Shown: positions 22,904 to 31,887 of the stretch, one piece after another | Position numbering within the stretch: position 1 is the first letter of the stretch | How the letters are laid out: each line of letters opens with the position of its first letter | NCBI RefSeq assembly: GCF_000469345.1 | Contig: NZ_KI271108.1 | Span: 57,303 to 103,697, forward strand | Direction: 5' to 3' | DNA from: Eubacterium ramulus ATCC 29099 | GTDB taxonomy: Bacteria; Bacillota; Clostridia; Lachnospirales; Lachnospiraceae | DNA: 46,395 nt | Notes under the pieces: model-generated | Database searches by the model: none | What the model was told of the DNA's origin: nothing | What the model saw: the letters and a program-made list of their open reading frames with translations, nothing else | Position numbers and translations under genes: made by a program

Positions 22904-24043
22904 ATGGAAAAATCAAAAGTATATTTCACATCATTTAAAACAAGTTTTACAGAAAATCTGATGCAGAAGCTGGCACGGCTGGTAAAGACTGCTGGTATCG
23001 AAAACATTGATTTTCAGGATCATTATGCAGCAATCAAAATTCATTTTGGAGAATATGGAAACCTGGCATTTCTGCGCCCGAATTATGCAAAAGTCATTGC
23101 AGATATCGTAAAAGAACAGGGTGGAAAAGCGTTTCTGACAGATTGTAATACACTGTATGTAGGAAGCCGTAAAAATGCGGTAGATCATCTGGAGACTGCA
23201 TATATGAATGGATTTACTCCGTATGCTACCGGCTGCCCGGTTATCATCGCGGACGGACTAAAAGGTACCGATGAGGTACTTGTTCCGGTGGAGGGCGAGT
23301 ATGTCAAAGAGGCAAAGATCGGCCGTGCGCTGATGGATGCGGATATCCTGATCTCCCTGACCCATTTCAAAGGACATGAGTCAACCGGTTTCGGCGGTGC
23401 CATCAAAAATATCGGTATGGGCGGCGGATCCCGGGCAGGAAAAATGGAGCAGCACAGTGCAGGCAAGCCATATGTGAACAAAAGACTCTGTGTGGGCTGC
23501 GGTATGTGTACGAGAGTATGTGCCCACGATGCCATTACCATTGACGAACGCAAAGCACAGATCAATCATGATAAATGTGTGGGCTGCGGCAGATGTGTTG
23601 GTGTCTGTCCGAAAGATGCAGTGACACCGGGGCTTTCCGAGTCCAATGATATCTTAAACTGCAAAATGGCAGAGTACACGCTGGCAATCTGCAAGGATCG
23701 TCCGTGTTTCCATATTTCACTGATTTGTGATGTGTCACCGAACTGTGACTGTCATCCAGAAAATGACCGCCCGATCATTCCGAACGTTGGTATGTTGGCA
23801 TCTTTTGATCCGGTAGCTCTGGACATGGCTTGCGCGGATCTGTGTAATCAGCAGCCGGTATTGTCAAACAGTGTGCTGGCTGAAAATATAGAGCAGCATA
23901 AACATGAGCACGGAGAATGTGACTGCGGACACGGACACGATCATTTCTATTTTACACATCCGGATACAAACTGGAGAAGCTGCATCGAGCATGCGGTCAA
24001 GATTGGTCTTGGTACTGACCAGTATGAACTGATCGAAGTATAA
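22904..24043 (+). CDS. DUF362 protein with two [4Fe-4S] ferredoxin motifs
   Basis: The 379-aa cytosolic protein belongs to the DUF362 family (IKIHFGEYGN, FLTDCNTLYVGSR, ISLTHFKGHESTGFGGAIKNIGMG). A ferredoxin insert with two cluster motifs (CVGCGMCTRVC and CVGCGRCVGVC) occupies about residues 195-245. Near the C-terminus is a short His/Cys-rich stretch (HKHEHGECDCGHGHDH, about 331-346), which may bind metal. The role is unknown; electron transfer is a fair guess. ATG 22904 has GAGGAG upstream. It heads a four-gene run with small gaps (42, 8 and 3 nt): this gene, the coiled-coil gene, the response regulator and the kinase. Confidence 0.88.
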   Translation: MEKSKVYFTSFKTSFTENLMQKLARLVKTAGIENIDFQDHYAAIKIHFGEYGNLAFLRPNYAKVIADIVKEQGGKAFLTDCNTLYVGSRKNAVDHLETAYMNGFTPYATGCPVIIADGLKGTDEVLVPVEGEYVKEAKIGRALMDADILISLTHFKGHESTGFGGAIKNIGMGGGSRAGKMEQHSAGKPYVNKRLCVGCGMCTRVCAHDAITIDERKAQINHDKCVGCGRCVGVCPKDAVTPGLSESNDILNCKMAEYTLAICKDRPCFHISLICDVSPNCDCHPENDRPIIPNVGMLASFDPVALDMACADLCNQQPVLSNSVLAENIEQHKHEHGECDCGHGHDHFYFTHPDTNWRSCIEHAVKIGLGTDQYELIEV

Positions 24044-24084
24044 AAATTCAAGTAGAAAAGAAGAAGGAATGAGGACAGGAAACT

Positions 24085-25020
24085 ATGAGCCCACAAGATA
24101 AAGTAGAGCGGGTATTAAAAGAAATCCATGTGGCATTTTCAAAAAGTGAAACATACAATGGACACCCGGATAAAGTAATCATAGACCGCAAGCAGTTTTT
24201 GAATCTGTTGGATCGGCTGAATCAGGGGATTTACGATATGATGGATCAGTATGAGCAGACACGGCAGAGCAGAAGCAATGCGGAGCGGGCTTTTCGTAAA
24301 AAAGGGGATGAAATTATTGAGGCGGCCAATGCAAACGCGGAGGATGTGTATGCTGCATCTGTCATTTATACGGCAGATATGATCGGTGCGATCCGGGAAC
24401 TGATGGATCATACCAACGATTCCATGAATGATTTGTTTTTGCAGTTCCGGAAAGATCTGCGGGAACAGAAGGACAAGCTGCAGGCACATGAAAACGAATT
24501 ACAGGGGCAACTGGCGGATCTGACGGACACAAAGAAATACCTGTCCATTATTGATGATATCAATAAAGAGCGGGCACGAAAAAAAAGGGATTTGGATGCT
24601 GAGCGGGAAACCGGAGTACAGTATGCAAAAAACATGATCTACACACCGCCTTCCAGTCCGGAAATCAAAGTGAATGAGCAGTATTTTGAAAATTCCGGAA
24701 CAAAGAAACCGGAGGATATACTGTGCGAACCGGCACCGGCGGAAAAACCGGATATTAAGATCAATACAAATGCAGCTTATTTTAAATGGAGGGAAAGTCA
24801 GAACGCAAAAGCGGATGGTCAGGAGCAGACAGCAGATGCAGCGGATGGTTCCGGAGGAGAGAGCGTGCATCCAAATCCGGAATTTCCGGATGAAGAATCC
24901 ATCCGTCAGGCGGTTCTGGCAGATGAATTTGCGGCAGAGCAGGCACAGAATACAGCCCGGAAAAAGGAAAAACGGGATGCAGGTTCGCTGTTGAAAGATC
25001 TGATCTTTGGAAAGGAGTAG
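24085..25020 (+). CDS. Coiled-coil protein of unknown function, two-component operon
   Basis: The 311-aa soluble protein is highly charged. Residues about 25-175 are predicted helical with heptad-like spacing, somewhat like DivIVA or ATP-synthase b-type coiled coils. The C-terminal 130 residues are low-complexity and acidic. They contain two copies of a short motif, PEIKVNEQYF and PDIKINTNAAYF (about residues 192 and 233). A basic tail ends in LLKDLIFGKE. AGGA lies about 9 nt before ATG 24085, and the response regulator begins 8 nt after the stop. It may be a scaffold acting with the membrane kinase; that is inference. Confidence 0.7.
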   Translation: MSPQDKVERVLKEIHVAFSKSETYNGHPDKVIIDRKQFLNLLDRLNQGIYDMMDQYEQTRQSRSNAERAFRKKGDEIIEAANANAEDVYAASVIYTADMIGAIRELMDHTNDSMNDLFLQFRKDLREQKDKLQAHENELQGQLADLTDTKKYLSIIDDINKERARKKRDLDAERETGVQYAKNMIYTPPSSPEIKVNEQYFENSGTKKPEDILCEPAPAEKPDIKINTNAAYFKWRESQNAKADGQEQTADAADGSGGESVHPNPEFPDEESIRQAVLADEFAAEQAQNTARKKEKRDAGSLLKDLIFGKE

Positions 25021-25028
25021 GAGAGATT

Positions 25029-25730
25029 TTGTTGAACAATATATTAGTGTGTGATGATGATACAGCAATTGTAGATTCCATTGAGATTTATCTCCAGCAG
25101 GAAGGATATCATGTGATTAAGGCGTATGATGGTGTGCAGGCTCTGGAGGTACTTCGCAAGGAAGAGATACAGCTTGTCATCATCGATGTAATGATGCCGC
25201 GTCTGGACGGAATCCGTGCAATCTTAAAAATCCGGGAAGAGAGCAATATGCCAATCATCGTGCTGTCAGCAAAGACAGCAGATTCAGACAAGATTCTCGG
25301 ATTGAATGTAGGAGCGGATGATTATGTCTCAAAGCCATTTAATCCGCTGGAACTGGTGGCAAGGGTCAATTCCCAGATGCGCCGTTATACAAAGCTGGGC
25401 AACGCGGCAGAGTCCAGCAAAGTATTTCAGAGCGGCGGACTGGCGATCAATGACGATCTGAAGTCCGTCAGTGTGGATGGAGAGGCAGTCCGTCTGACTC
25501 CGATTGAATATAACATTTTACTGCTTCTGGTGAAAAATCAGGGCAAGGTATTTTCTATTAATCAGATTTACGAAAATATATGGAATGAAGAAGCCATCGG
25601 AGCGGACAATACAGTAGCGGTACATATCCGCCACATCAGAGAAAAAATAGAGATTAATCCAAAGGAGCCGCAGTATCTGAAAGTGGTCTGGGGAGTTGGA
25701 TACAAGATTGAAAAAATAGAACCGAGGTAA
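25029..25730 (+). CDS. OmpR-family response regulator (VanR-like)
   Basis: Receiver domain with the VCDDD acidic cluster, phospho-acceptor Asp in VIIDVMMPRLDG (residue 53 from this start), and K in VSKPFNP; winged-helix effector domain ending in VVWGVGYKIEK. Length is 233 aa. The start is TTG 25029, directly followed by another TTG at 25032, which has slightly better spacing from AGGAG at 25019-25023. It ends 3 nt before the kinase gene. Targets cannot be inferred. No van resistance genes are present, so the VanR likeness refers only to family. Confidence 0.92.
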   Translation: MLNNILVCDDDTAIVDSIEIYLQQEGYHVIKAYDGVQALEVLRKEEIQLVIIDVMMPRLDGIRAILKIREESNMPIIVLSAKTADSDKILGLNVGADDYVSKPFNPLELVARVNSQMRRYTKLGNAAESSKVFQSGGLAINDDLKSVSVDGEAVRLTPIEYNILLLLVKNQGKVFSINQIYENIWNEEAIGADNTVAVHIRHIREKIEINPKEPQYLKVVWGVGYKIEKIEPR

Positions 25731-25733
25731 TCG

Positions 25734-27761
25734 ATGGAACAGAACAGAAAGCGCTATTCATCACTGGCAAAAGCCATTGTGATCGGTCTGCAGATGATTG
25801 CGGCGGTGGTGGCCTCAGTCAGTATCGTGTTGTTCAGTACCTGTGTCAATCAGAATATGCTGAATATGGGGGATCTGCAAAATTCTTCTTTCGTGGAATC
25901 CGGTTATTTTGAGCGGACGTTTTCGAAACAGATGATGCAGCTGCTGGATTATCTGAATCTGCGGGAAGCGTTTGAAACGGACGGAGTATTTGATGAGAAC
26001 CGTCCGGAGACCGTGAACGCATCACCGGAAAAAATTGCGGATTACAAAGTTTACAACAACAAATATGACCAGAATAATACCAATGTATATTACTGGCTGG
26101 GTGATCTTAGGGATAATACATATGTGACAAATATGAAAGAAACCAAAACGCAGGAAGATGCCTATGATCAGGCGGTAAAATACGGACGGTATCTGAGTTA
26201 TAACAACAAAACGTTCCGCTTTGAGACAAACATTGGCGGAATGGAAAATAACTATTATCAGAACATGGCACAGTATAATGAACTGCAGAAAGGCGACTTC
26301 AGTCTGATCGTAGCGGTGGATGTGAAATTCCCACAGGAGGATGATCTGGCTGTGGCAAAGCGGGAGTTTGATAAATTGTATCCCTGGGCGCAGCGGAGTC
26401 TTGTGCTGGCAGCAGTCGGTATTGTGGTGTGGCTGATCGGACTGTGTTATATGACAGTAGCTGCGGCAAAACGGAGTGAAGATAAGGAAGTGCATCTGAC
26501 GAATTTTGACAAGATCCGGACGGAGATTCCCATTGCGCTGTTGTTTGTGTTCAGTATCTGCCTGACGGCACTTGGCATGCGGGTGCACAGCCAGAGTTAT
26601 GGTGTTATGAGCCGTATGGTTATAGTAGGAACCTTTGCCGTATTAGCGGATTGCTGTTTTATGGGCATGTACCTGAGTCTGGTGCGTCGGGTAAAAGCAG
26701 ATACATTTTTTGAAAACAGTTACCTGCACTGGCTGCTGGTCAATCTGAAAGACACTATGCATAACCGTTATCTGGGCAACCGGATGACTCTGGTAATCTG
26801 GGGGATTGTACTGTCAAATGTCGCCATAGCCTATCTGGCTTTTCACTGTGGGTACATCTGGGCATACATTCTGCTGGCAATCTTCCTGGTGTTCACGCTG
26901 ATCTATTTTTCACAACGTGTGATACAGCGAAGGAAGATCCTGGAAGGTATTGAACAGATCACCCAGGGAAAATTTGATTATAAGCTGAATCTGAGTGAGT
27001 ATCAGGGCGATGAATATCAGTTGGCGGAAGGCATCAATCATATTGGCGAGGGTCTGGCCAATGCCATCGGTGAAAGCGTACGGGATGAGCGGATGAAAGC
27101 GAATATGATCACGAATATTTCCCATGATATCAAGACACCGCTTACATCCATCATTAATTATATAGGTCTGCTGCGCCGGGAAAAAATCGATAATCCAAGT
27201 GCGGAATCCTATATAGAAGTATTGGAATCGAAAGCGATGCGCTTAAAACAGTTAATGGAAGATCTGTTGGATGTGTCCCGTATTTCTTCCGGAAATATTA
27301 CACTGCAGATGGATGACATTGATCTGGTGGAACTGGTGCGTCAGACCGGTGGTGAATTTAATGAAAAACTGGAGCAGAAAGGGCTGAATGTCATCAGTAA
27401 ATTCCCAAAGGAAGCGGTGATGATCTATGCAGATGGAAGACAGCTGTGGCGTGTCATCGGAAATTTGTATAATAATACAGCAAAGTATGCGATGCCGGAC
27501 ACACGGGTGTATGCGGAGGTGGCTAAGGATGGCTATGAGGCAACCTTTACCATGAAAAATATTTCTGAAAAACTGCTGAATGTGGATGCAGATACGCTGG
27601 CGGAGCGGTTTGTGCGGGGAGATGAATCCCGCAGTACCGAAGGAAGCGGTCTGGGACTTTCCATCTCAAAAATGCTGACGGAACTTATGGGCGGCAAATT
27701 TGAGATTGATCTGGAGGATGATCTCTTCCGGGTGAAGCTTACGTTCCGCTGTAAGGAATAA
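25734..27761 (+). CDS. Multi-TM sensor histidine kinase (VanS-like core)
   Basis: The 675-aa protein has an N-terminal TM (about 16-36), an extracellular region (about 40-215), then about five further TM helices (218-400), a HAMP-like segment and the kinase core. The H-box is NISHDIKTPLTS (H464), the N-box NLYNNTAKYA, and the G2 box GSGLGLSISK. The G1 box is replaced by a KNISEKL-type sequence without a D-x-G-x-G, as is usual in this clostridial subfamily. The ATG is 3 nt after the regulator's stop, with GAGG as SD. It is the last gene of the DUF362 operon. The ligand is unknown. Confidence 0.92.
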   Translation: MEQNRKRYSSLAKAIVIGLQMIAAVVASVSIVLFSTCVNQNMLNMGDLQNSSFVESGYFERTFSKQMMQLLDYLNLREAFETDGVFDENRPETVNASPEKIADYKVYNNKYDQNNTNVYYWLGDLRDNTYVTNMKETKTQEDAYDQAVKYGRYLSYNNKTFRFETNIGGMENNYYQNMAQYNELQKGDFSLIVAVDVKFPQEDDLAVAKREFDKLYPWAQRSLVLAAVGIVVWLIGLCYMTVAAAKRSEDKEVHLTNFDKIRTEIPIALLFVFSICLTALGMRVHSQSYGVMSRMVIVGTFAVLADCCFMGMYLSLVRRVKADTFFENSYLHWLLVNLKDTMHNRYLGNRMTLVIWGIVLSNVAIAYLAFHCGYIWAYILLAIFLVFTLIYFSQRVIQRRKILEGIEQITQGKFDYKLNLSEYQGDEYQLAEGINHIGEGLANAIGESVRDERMKANMITNISHDIKTPLTSIINYIGLLRREKIDNPSAESYIEVLESKAMRLKQLMEDLLDVSRISSGNITLQMDDIDLVELVRQTGGEFNEKLEQKGLNVISKFPKEAVMIYADGRQLWRVIGNLYNNTAKYAMPDTRVYAEVAKDGYEATFTMKNISEKLLNVDADTLAERFVRGDESRSTEGSGLGLSISKMLTELMGGKFEIDLEDDLFRVKLTFRCKE

Positions 27762-27807
27762 CATTAATGGTACGATTTACAACTTTAATTGACTGAAGTG
27801 AAAAACC

Positions 27808-27836
27808 TTGCTTTTTATGAGGCACCTTATTATAAT
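27808..27836 (+). promoter_or_regulatory. Promoter of the aconitase-family gene
   Basis: TTGCTT (27808-27813), 17-nt spacer, TATAAT (27831-27836). The leader is about 70 nt and shows no recognisable riboswitch. Confidence 0.8.
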
Positions 27837-27914
27837 AGAGAAGAATTATTGTCAAAATCACTGACAGAACAACAGAGAGTGTAAAAAAGAATTTTCTAAG
27901 GAGGGCACAGAACC

Positions 27915-30200
27915 ATGAAATTACATGAGAATGGTGTATATCTGCTCAATGGAACGGAGATTATCGAAGATAATCAGGAGGCTGCTGCATGTCTTGCGGC
28001 AAAAACAGGAAAAACAGTGACCGCTGCAGAAGCTGCAACGGGTACAATGGCATATCGTATTTTGAAAGCACATAATACTTCCGGAAATATGGAACAGCTG
28101 CAGATTAAATTTGATAAGCTGACTTCCCATGACATTACTTTTGTCGGTATCATTCAGACTGCCCGTGCATCAGGTCTGGAGAAATTTCCGGTTCCGTATG
28201 TACTGACAAACTGTCACAACAGTTTATGCGCTGTTGGTGGAACCATCAACGAGGATGACCATATGTTTGGTCTGAGCTGTGCAAAGCGATATGGTGGAAT
28301 TTATGTACCGCCTCATCAGGCAGTCATCCATCAGTTTGCCCGTGAAATGCTGGCAGGCGGCGGAAAAATGATTCTTGGTTCTGATTCTCATACAAGATAT
28401 GGTGCACTGGGTACCATGGCAATGGGCGAGGGTGGACCGGAGCTGGTAAAACAGCTGCTCTGCAAAACATATGACATCAAAATGCCGGGTGTGGTAGCGA
28501 TCTATCTGACCGGTGAGCCGATGAAAGGTGTCGGACCGCAGGATGTGGCTCTGGCAATTATCGGTGCCGTATTTAAAAACGGTTATGTGAATAATAAAGT
28601 TATGGAGTTTGTCGGACCTGGTGTGGCATCTTTGAGTGCTGATTTCCGTATCGGCGTGGACGTTATGACCACAGAGACCACCTGCCTGTCCTCCATCTGG
28701 GTAACGGATGACAAAATCAGAGAATTTTATGATATCCATGGCAGATCTGCAGATTATGCAGAACTGAAACCAGAGAAAGTTGCTTATTATGATGGCTGTG
28801 TAGAAGTGAACTTAAGCGAAATCAAACCAATGATCGCTATGCCATTTCATCCGAGCAATACATATACGATTGAAGAAGTAAATGCAAACCTGGAAGACGT
28901 TCTGGCAGAGGTTGAGAAGAACGCGTTGGTAAGTCTGGACGGAGCCGTAGAATATAAACTGCGTGACAAGATCCGCAATGGAAAACTGTATGTAGATCAG
29001 GGTATTATCGCAGGATGTGCCGGCGGTGGATTTGAAAACATCTGTGCAGCAGCAGACATTCTGAATGGCAAGAGTATCGGACCGGATGAGTTTACCTTAA
29101 GTGTATATCCGGCAAGTATGCCTGTTTATATGGAACTGGTAAAAAATGGTGCAGCAGCGAAGATCATGGAGACCGGTGCGATCATGAAAACTGCATTCTG
29201 TGGACCATGCTTCGGAGCTGGTGATACACCGAACAACAATGGATTCAGTATCCGTCATACAACGAGAAACTTCCCGAACCGGGAAGGCTCCAAACTGCAG
29301 AACGGTCAGATCGCTTCCGTAGCACTGATGGATGCACGTTCCATCGCTGCAACCGCTGCAAACAAAGGATATCTGACACCGGCAACGGATCTGGATGTAG
29401 AATATACAGGACCGAAATATTTCTTTGATAAATCAATTTATGAAAACCGTGTATTTGACAGCAAGGGTGTAGCTGATCCGGATCAGGAACTGAAATTCGG
29501 ACCGAACATCAAAGACTGGCCGGCAATGAGTGCACTGACAGACAACCTGGTACTGAAAGTAGTATCTGAGATCCACGATCCGGTTACTACAACAGATGAG
29601 CTGATTCCGTCCGGCGAGACTTCTTCCTACCGTTCCAATCCGCTGGCACTGGCTGAGTTTGCCCTGTCCAGAAAGGATCCGGAATATGTCGGCCGTGCGA
29701 AAGAAGTACAGAAGGCAGAGAAAGCAAGAGTCAACGGTGAAAAACCGACGGAAGCATTACCGGAACTTGCACCGGTGATCGAGACAATCAAGACAAAATA
29801 TCCGGATCTGAACCGTGAAAACTTTGGTATCGGAAGTACGATTTTTGCAGTAAAACCGGGTGACGGTTCCGCCAGAGAGCAGGCTGCTTCCTGTCAGAAA
29901 GTATTAGGCGGATGGGCGAATATTGCAAATGAATATGCAACAAAACGTTACCGTTCCAACCTGATCAACTGGGGTATGCTTCCATTCCTGATTCCGGAAG
30001 GAGACCTGCCATTTGCAAACGGTGATTATCTGTTTGTCCCGAATGTACGCAAAGCCATTGAGGACAAGCTGACAGATATCGAGGCATACGTGGTAAAAGA
30101 CGGCGGGTTAAAATCGTTCACACTGAAAATGGGTGATCTGACAGACGATGAGAGAACCATTATTCTGAAAGGCTGCCTGATCAATTATTACAGAGATTAA
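27915..30200 (+). CDS. Aconitase-family hydratase
   Basis: The 761-aa iron-sulfur hydro-lyase. Cluster ligands fit C368 (AGCAGG), C429 and C432 (FCGPC), with the [12 protein letters not shown] substrate loop and the swivelling C-terminal domain containing [10 protein letters not shown]. Length and order match bacterial aconitases, which isomerise citrate to isocitrate. It stands alone: no citrate synthase or isocitrate dehydrogenase is nearby, so a related substrate cannot be excluded. A strong SD (AAGGAGG) precedes ATG 27915. The 3' untranslated region carries repeat copy C and a terminator. Confidence 0.88.
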   Translation: MKLHENGVYLLNGTEIIEDNQEAAACLAAKTGKTVTAAEAATGTMAYRILKAHNTSGNMEQLQIKFDKLTSHDITFVGIIQTARASGLEKFPVPYVLTNCHNSLCAVGGTINEDDHMFGLSCAKRYGGIYVPPHQAVIHQFAREMLAGGGKMILGSDSHTRYGALGTMAMGEGGPELVKQLLCKTYDIKMPGVVAIYLTGEPMKGVGPQDVALAIIGAVFKNGYVNNKVMEFVGPGVASLSADFRIGVDVMTTETTCLSSIWVTDDKIREFYDIHGRSADYAELKPEKVAYYDGCVEVNLSEIKPMIAMPFHPSNTYTIEEVNANLEDVLAEVEKNALVSLDGAVEYKLRDKIRNGKLYVDQGIIAGCAGGGFENICAAADILNGKSIGPDEFTLSVYPASMPVYMELVKNGAAAKIMETGAIMKTAFCGPCFGAGDTPNNNGFSIRHTTRNFPNREGSKLQNGQIASVALMDARSIAATAANKGYLTPATDLDVEYTGPKYFFDKSIYENRVFDSKGVADPDQELKFGPNIKDWPAMSALTDNLVLKVVSEIHDPVTTTDELIPSGETSSYRSNPLALAEFALSRKDPEYVGRAKEVQKAEKARVNGEKPTEALPELAPVIETIKTKYPDLNRENFGIGSTIFAVKPGDGSAREQAASCQKVLGGWANIANEYATKRYRSNLINWGMLPFLIPEGDLPFANGDYLFVPNVRKAIEDKLTDIEAYVVKDGGLKSFTLKMGDLTDDERTIILKGCLINYYRD

Positions 30201-30236
30201 GATCCTCAAACAGAAAAGAAACGAAAGTGTAGAGTA

Positions 30237-30311
30237 CAGTGATTCTGAGAAGAATATGTCAGCTTTCGCTGACCAGATTCACGCACCAAGTCTCACGTGC
30301 GTTCGACTTGA
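30237..30311 (+). repeat. 75-nt two-hairpin dispersed repeat, copy C
   Basis: Hairpin 1 pairs GTGATTCTG with CAGATTCAC (one mismatch) and GTCAGC with GCTGAC. Hairpin 2 pairs CAAGTC with GACTTG. It sits between the aconitase stop and its terminator, so it is probably transcribed with that gene. Confidence 0.85.
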
Positions 30312-30334
30312 AAAATATCTGATGAATAAAGTCA

Positions 30335-30370
30335 AAAAGAATCCTGGAAACGGGATTCTTTTGATTTTTT
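30335..30370 (+). terminator. Terminator after the aconitase-family gene
   Basis: A 10-bp stem AAAAGAATCC (30335-30344 with 30353-30362) and an 8-nt loop, followed by GATTTTTTTG. Confidence 0.8.
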
Positions 30371-30402
30371 TGTGAACAATTCTGTTATGTACAGAAAAAG
30401 TA

Positions 30403-30411
30403 TGGTATACT
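30403..30411 (+). promoter_or_regulatory. Extended -10 for the AI-2E transporter gene
   Basis: TGG-TATACT (30403-30411) has the extended -10 form; no good -35 is visible. Confidence 0.45.
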
Positions 30412-30474
30412 TATTTCATATTTTCAGTGGAGTCTGCAACCGGATTCCCGGATTTTTAGAAAGGCAGTTTTAGC

Positions 30475-31845
30475 ATGCAGGAAGAGACAAAAAAAGAATA
30501 TACTGCAACTCAGAAACAACCGGAGAAAAAGAAAGTAAATCTGGATATCCGCCCTTACCTGGCAATTGGTCTGACGGCCATTCTGGTGGTAATGGTGTGT
30601 ATCGCAATCTTTTTTGTGGTATTGAGATTTGACGGGTTATTTTCCGGTTTTCAGGAGATTTTTCAAAGTCTTCAGGCTATTATTGTGGGATTGATCGTGG
30701 CATATCTGCTCAATCCGATCATGAAATGGTTTGAACGTTTTTTATATAAAAAAAGCAGACAGAAGTCAGAAGAACTGACACATAAGCAGTGTCAGAAAAT
30801 ACGAGCTGCATCGGTAGCGTTTGCCATGGCGGTATTTCTGACAATCATTGTAGTGCTGATCTGGCTGATCATACCGCAGCTGATCGTATGTATCGAGGAT
30901 ATTGTCCTGAGCATGAATGAAAAAGTGCAGAACCTGACCGAGTGGGTAGACCGCTTCTTAAAACAGGACAGCCCACTGGCCGGTCCGCTGGATACATTTA
31001 TCGCAGATGCGTCCAAATATCTGGAGGAATGGCTGCGCAAGAGTGTACTGCAGCAGTCTGATTTTATTGCGAGTATTACGACCGGTGTCTATAACGTGGT
31101 GAAAGCTATATTTAATGTGATCATTGGATTTATCGTTTCCGTATATGTCCTGATGACAAAGGAAAAATTTATCGGGCAGTTAAAGAAAATCATTTATGCA
31201 ATTTTCCGTCCACGTTACGGCAACGTAGTGATGGAAGTTGTCCGGAAAGCAGACGAGGTGTTTGGTGGATTTTTTATCGGAAAGATCATTGATTCCCTGA
31301 TCATCGGGTGTATCTGCTTTGCAAGTCTGGCAATTTTGCGGATGCCGTATGTGGCACTTGTCAGTGTAATTGTCGGTGTGACAAATGTCATTCCGTTTTT
31401 CGGACCGTATATCGGAGCTATTCCAAGTGCAATCCTGATTTTTCTGGTAGATCCGATGAAGGGAATTTACTTCATTATCTACATTATCATTTTGCAGCAG
31501 GTGGACGGAAATGTCATCGGACCGAAAATCCTTGGCAACACGACGGGACTGTCACCGTTCTGGGTTATTTTTGCAATTCTGCTTTTCGGCGGAAGTTTCG
31601 GTGTAATAGGAATGCTGTTTGGTGTACCGATTTTTGCGGTACTGTACTATATCATAAAACGAGTGGTAGAACATGTGCTGAGAAAACGGCAGCTGCCGGA
31701 GCAGACGAAGGAATATATCGAGCTTGATACGGTGGATACCGTGACTAATCAGGTGAAGATGAAAGATCCAGAGAAAGAATTTGCAGAAAAAGCAGAAGAA
31801 AAAGAGTCAAAAACAAAGCATATCAATTTTAAAAAGAAAAAATAA
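30475..31845 (+). CDS. AI-2E-family membrane transporter
   Basis: The 456-aa protein has about eight TM helices and a charged cytosolic N-terminus (about residues 1-28) and C-terminus (about 410-456, Lys/Glu-rich). It shows the family features YLLNPIMKWFE, the long amphipathic segment around residues 140-190, ISVYVLMTKEKF, VVGVTNVIPFFGPYIGAIP and GPKILGNTTGLSPFWVIFAILLFGG. Members range from autoinducer-2 exporters to sodium/proton antiporters, so the name is not functional proof. ATG 30475 has AAAGG about 11 nt upstream. It is followed after 42 nt by the TPR/AAA gene on the same strand. Confidence 0.88.
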   Translation: MQEETKKEYTATQKQPEKKKVNLDIRPYLAIGLTAILVVMVCIAIFFVVLRFDGLFSGFQEIFQSLQAIIVGLIVAYLLNPIMKWFERFLYKKSRQKSEELTHKQCQKIRAASVAFAMAVFLTIIVVLIWLIIPQLIVCIEDIVLSMNEKVQNLTEWVDRFLKQDSPLAGPLDTFIADASKYLEEWLRKSVLQQSDFIASITTGVYNVVKAIFNVIIGFIVSVYVLMTKEKFIGQLKKIIYAIFRPRYGNVVMEVVRKADEVFGGFFIGKIIDSLIIGCICFASLAILRMPYVALVSVIVGVTNVIPFFGPYIGAIPSAILIFLVDPMKGIYFIIYIIILQQVDGNVIGPKILGNTTGLSPFWVIFAILLFGGSFGVIGMLFGVPIFAVLYYIIKRVVEHVLRKRQLPEQTKEYIELDTVDTVTNQVKMKDPEKEFAEKAEEKESKTKHINFKKKK

Positions 31846-31887
31846 CATCTGAAAAATCAATAAAATACAGACATGAGGTGAATAACG

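Noticed and set aside
25029-27761. Vancomycin-resistance VanRS system
   Set aside because: The family likeness is only to the regulator/kinase class; no vanH, vanA or vanX-type gene is present.
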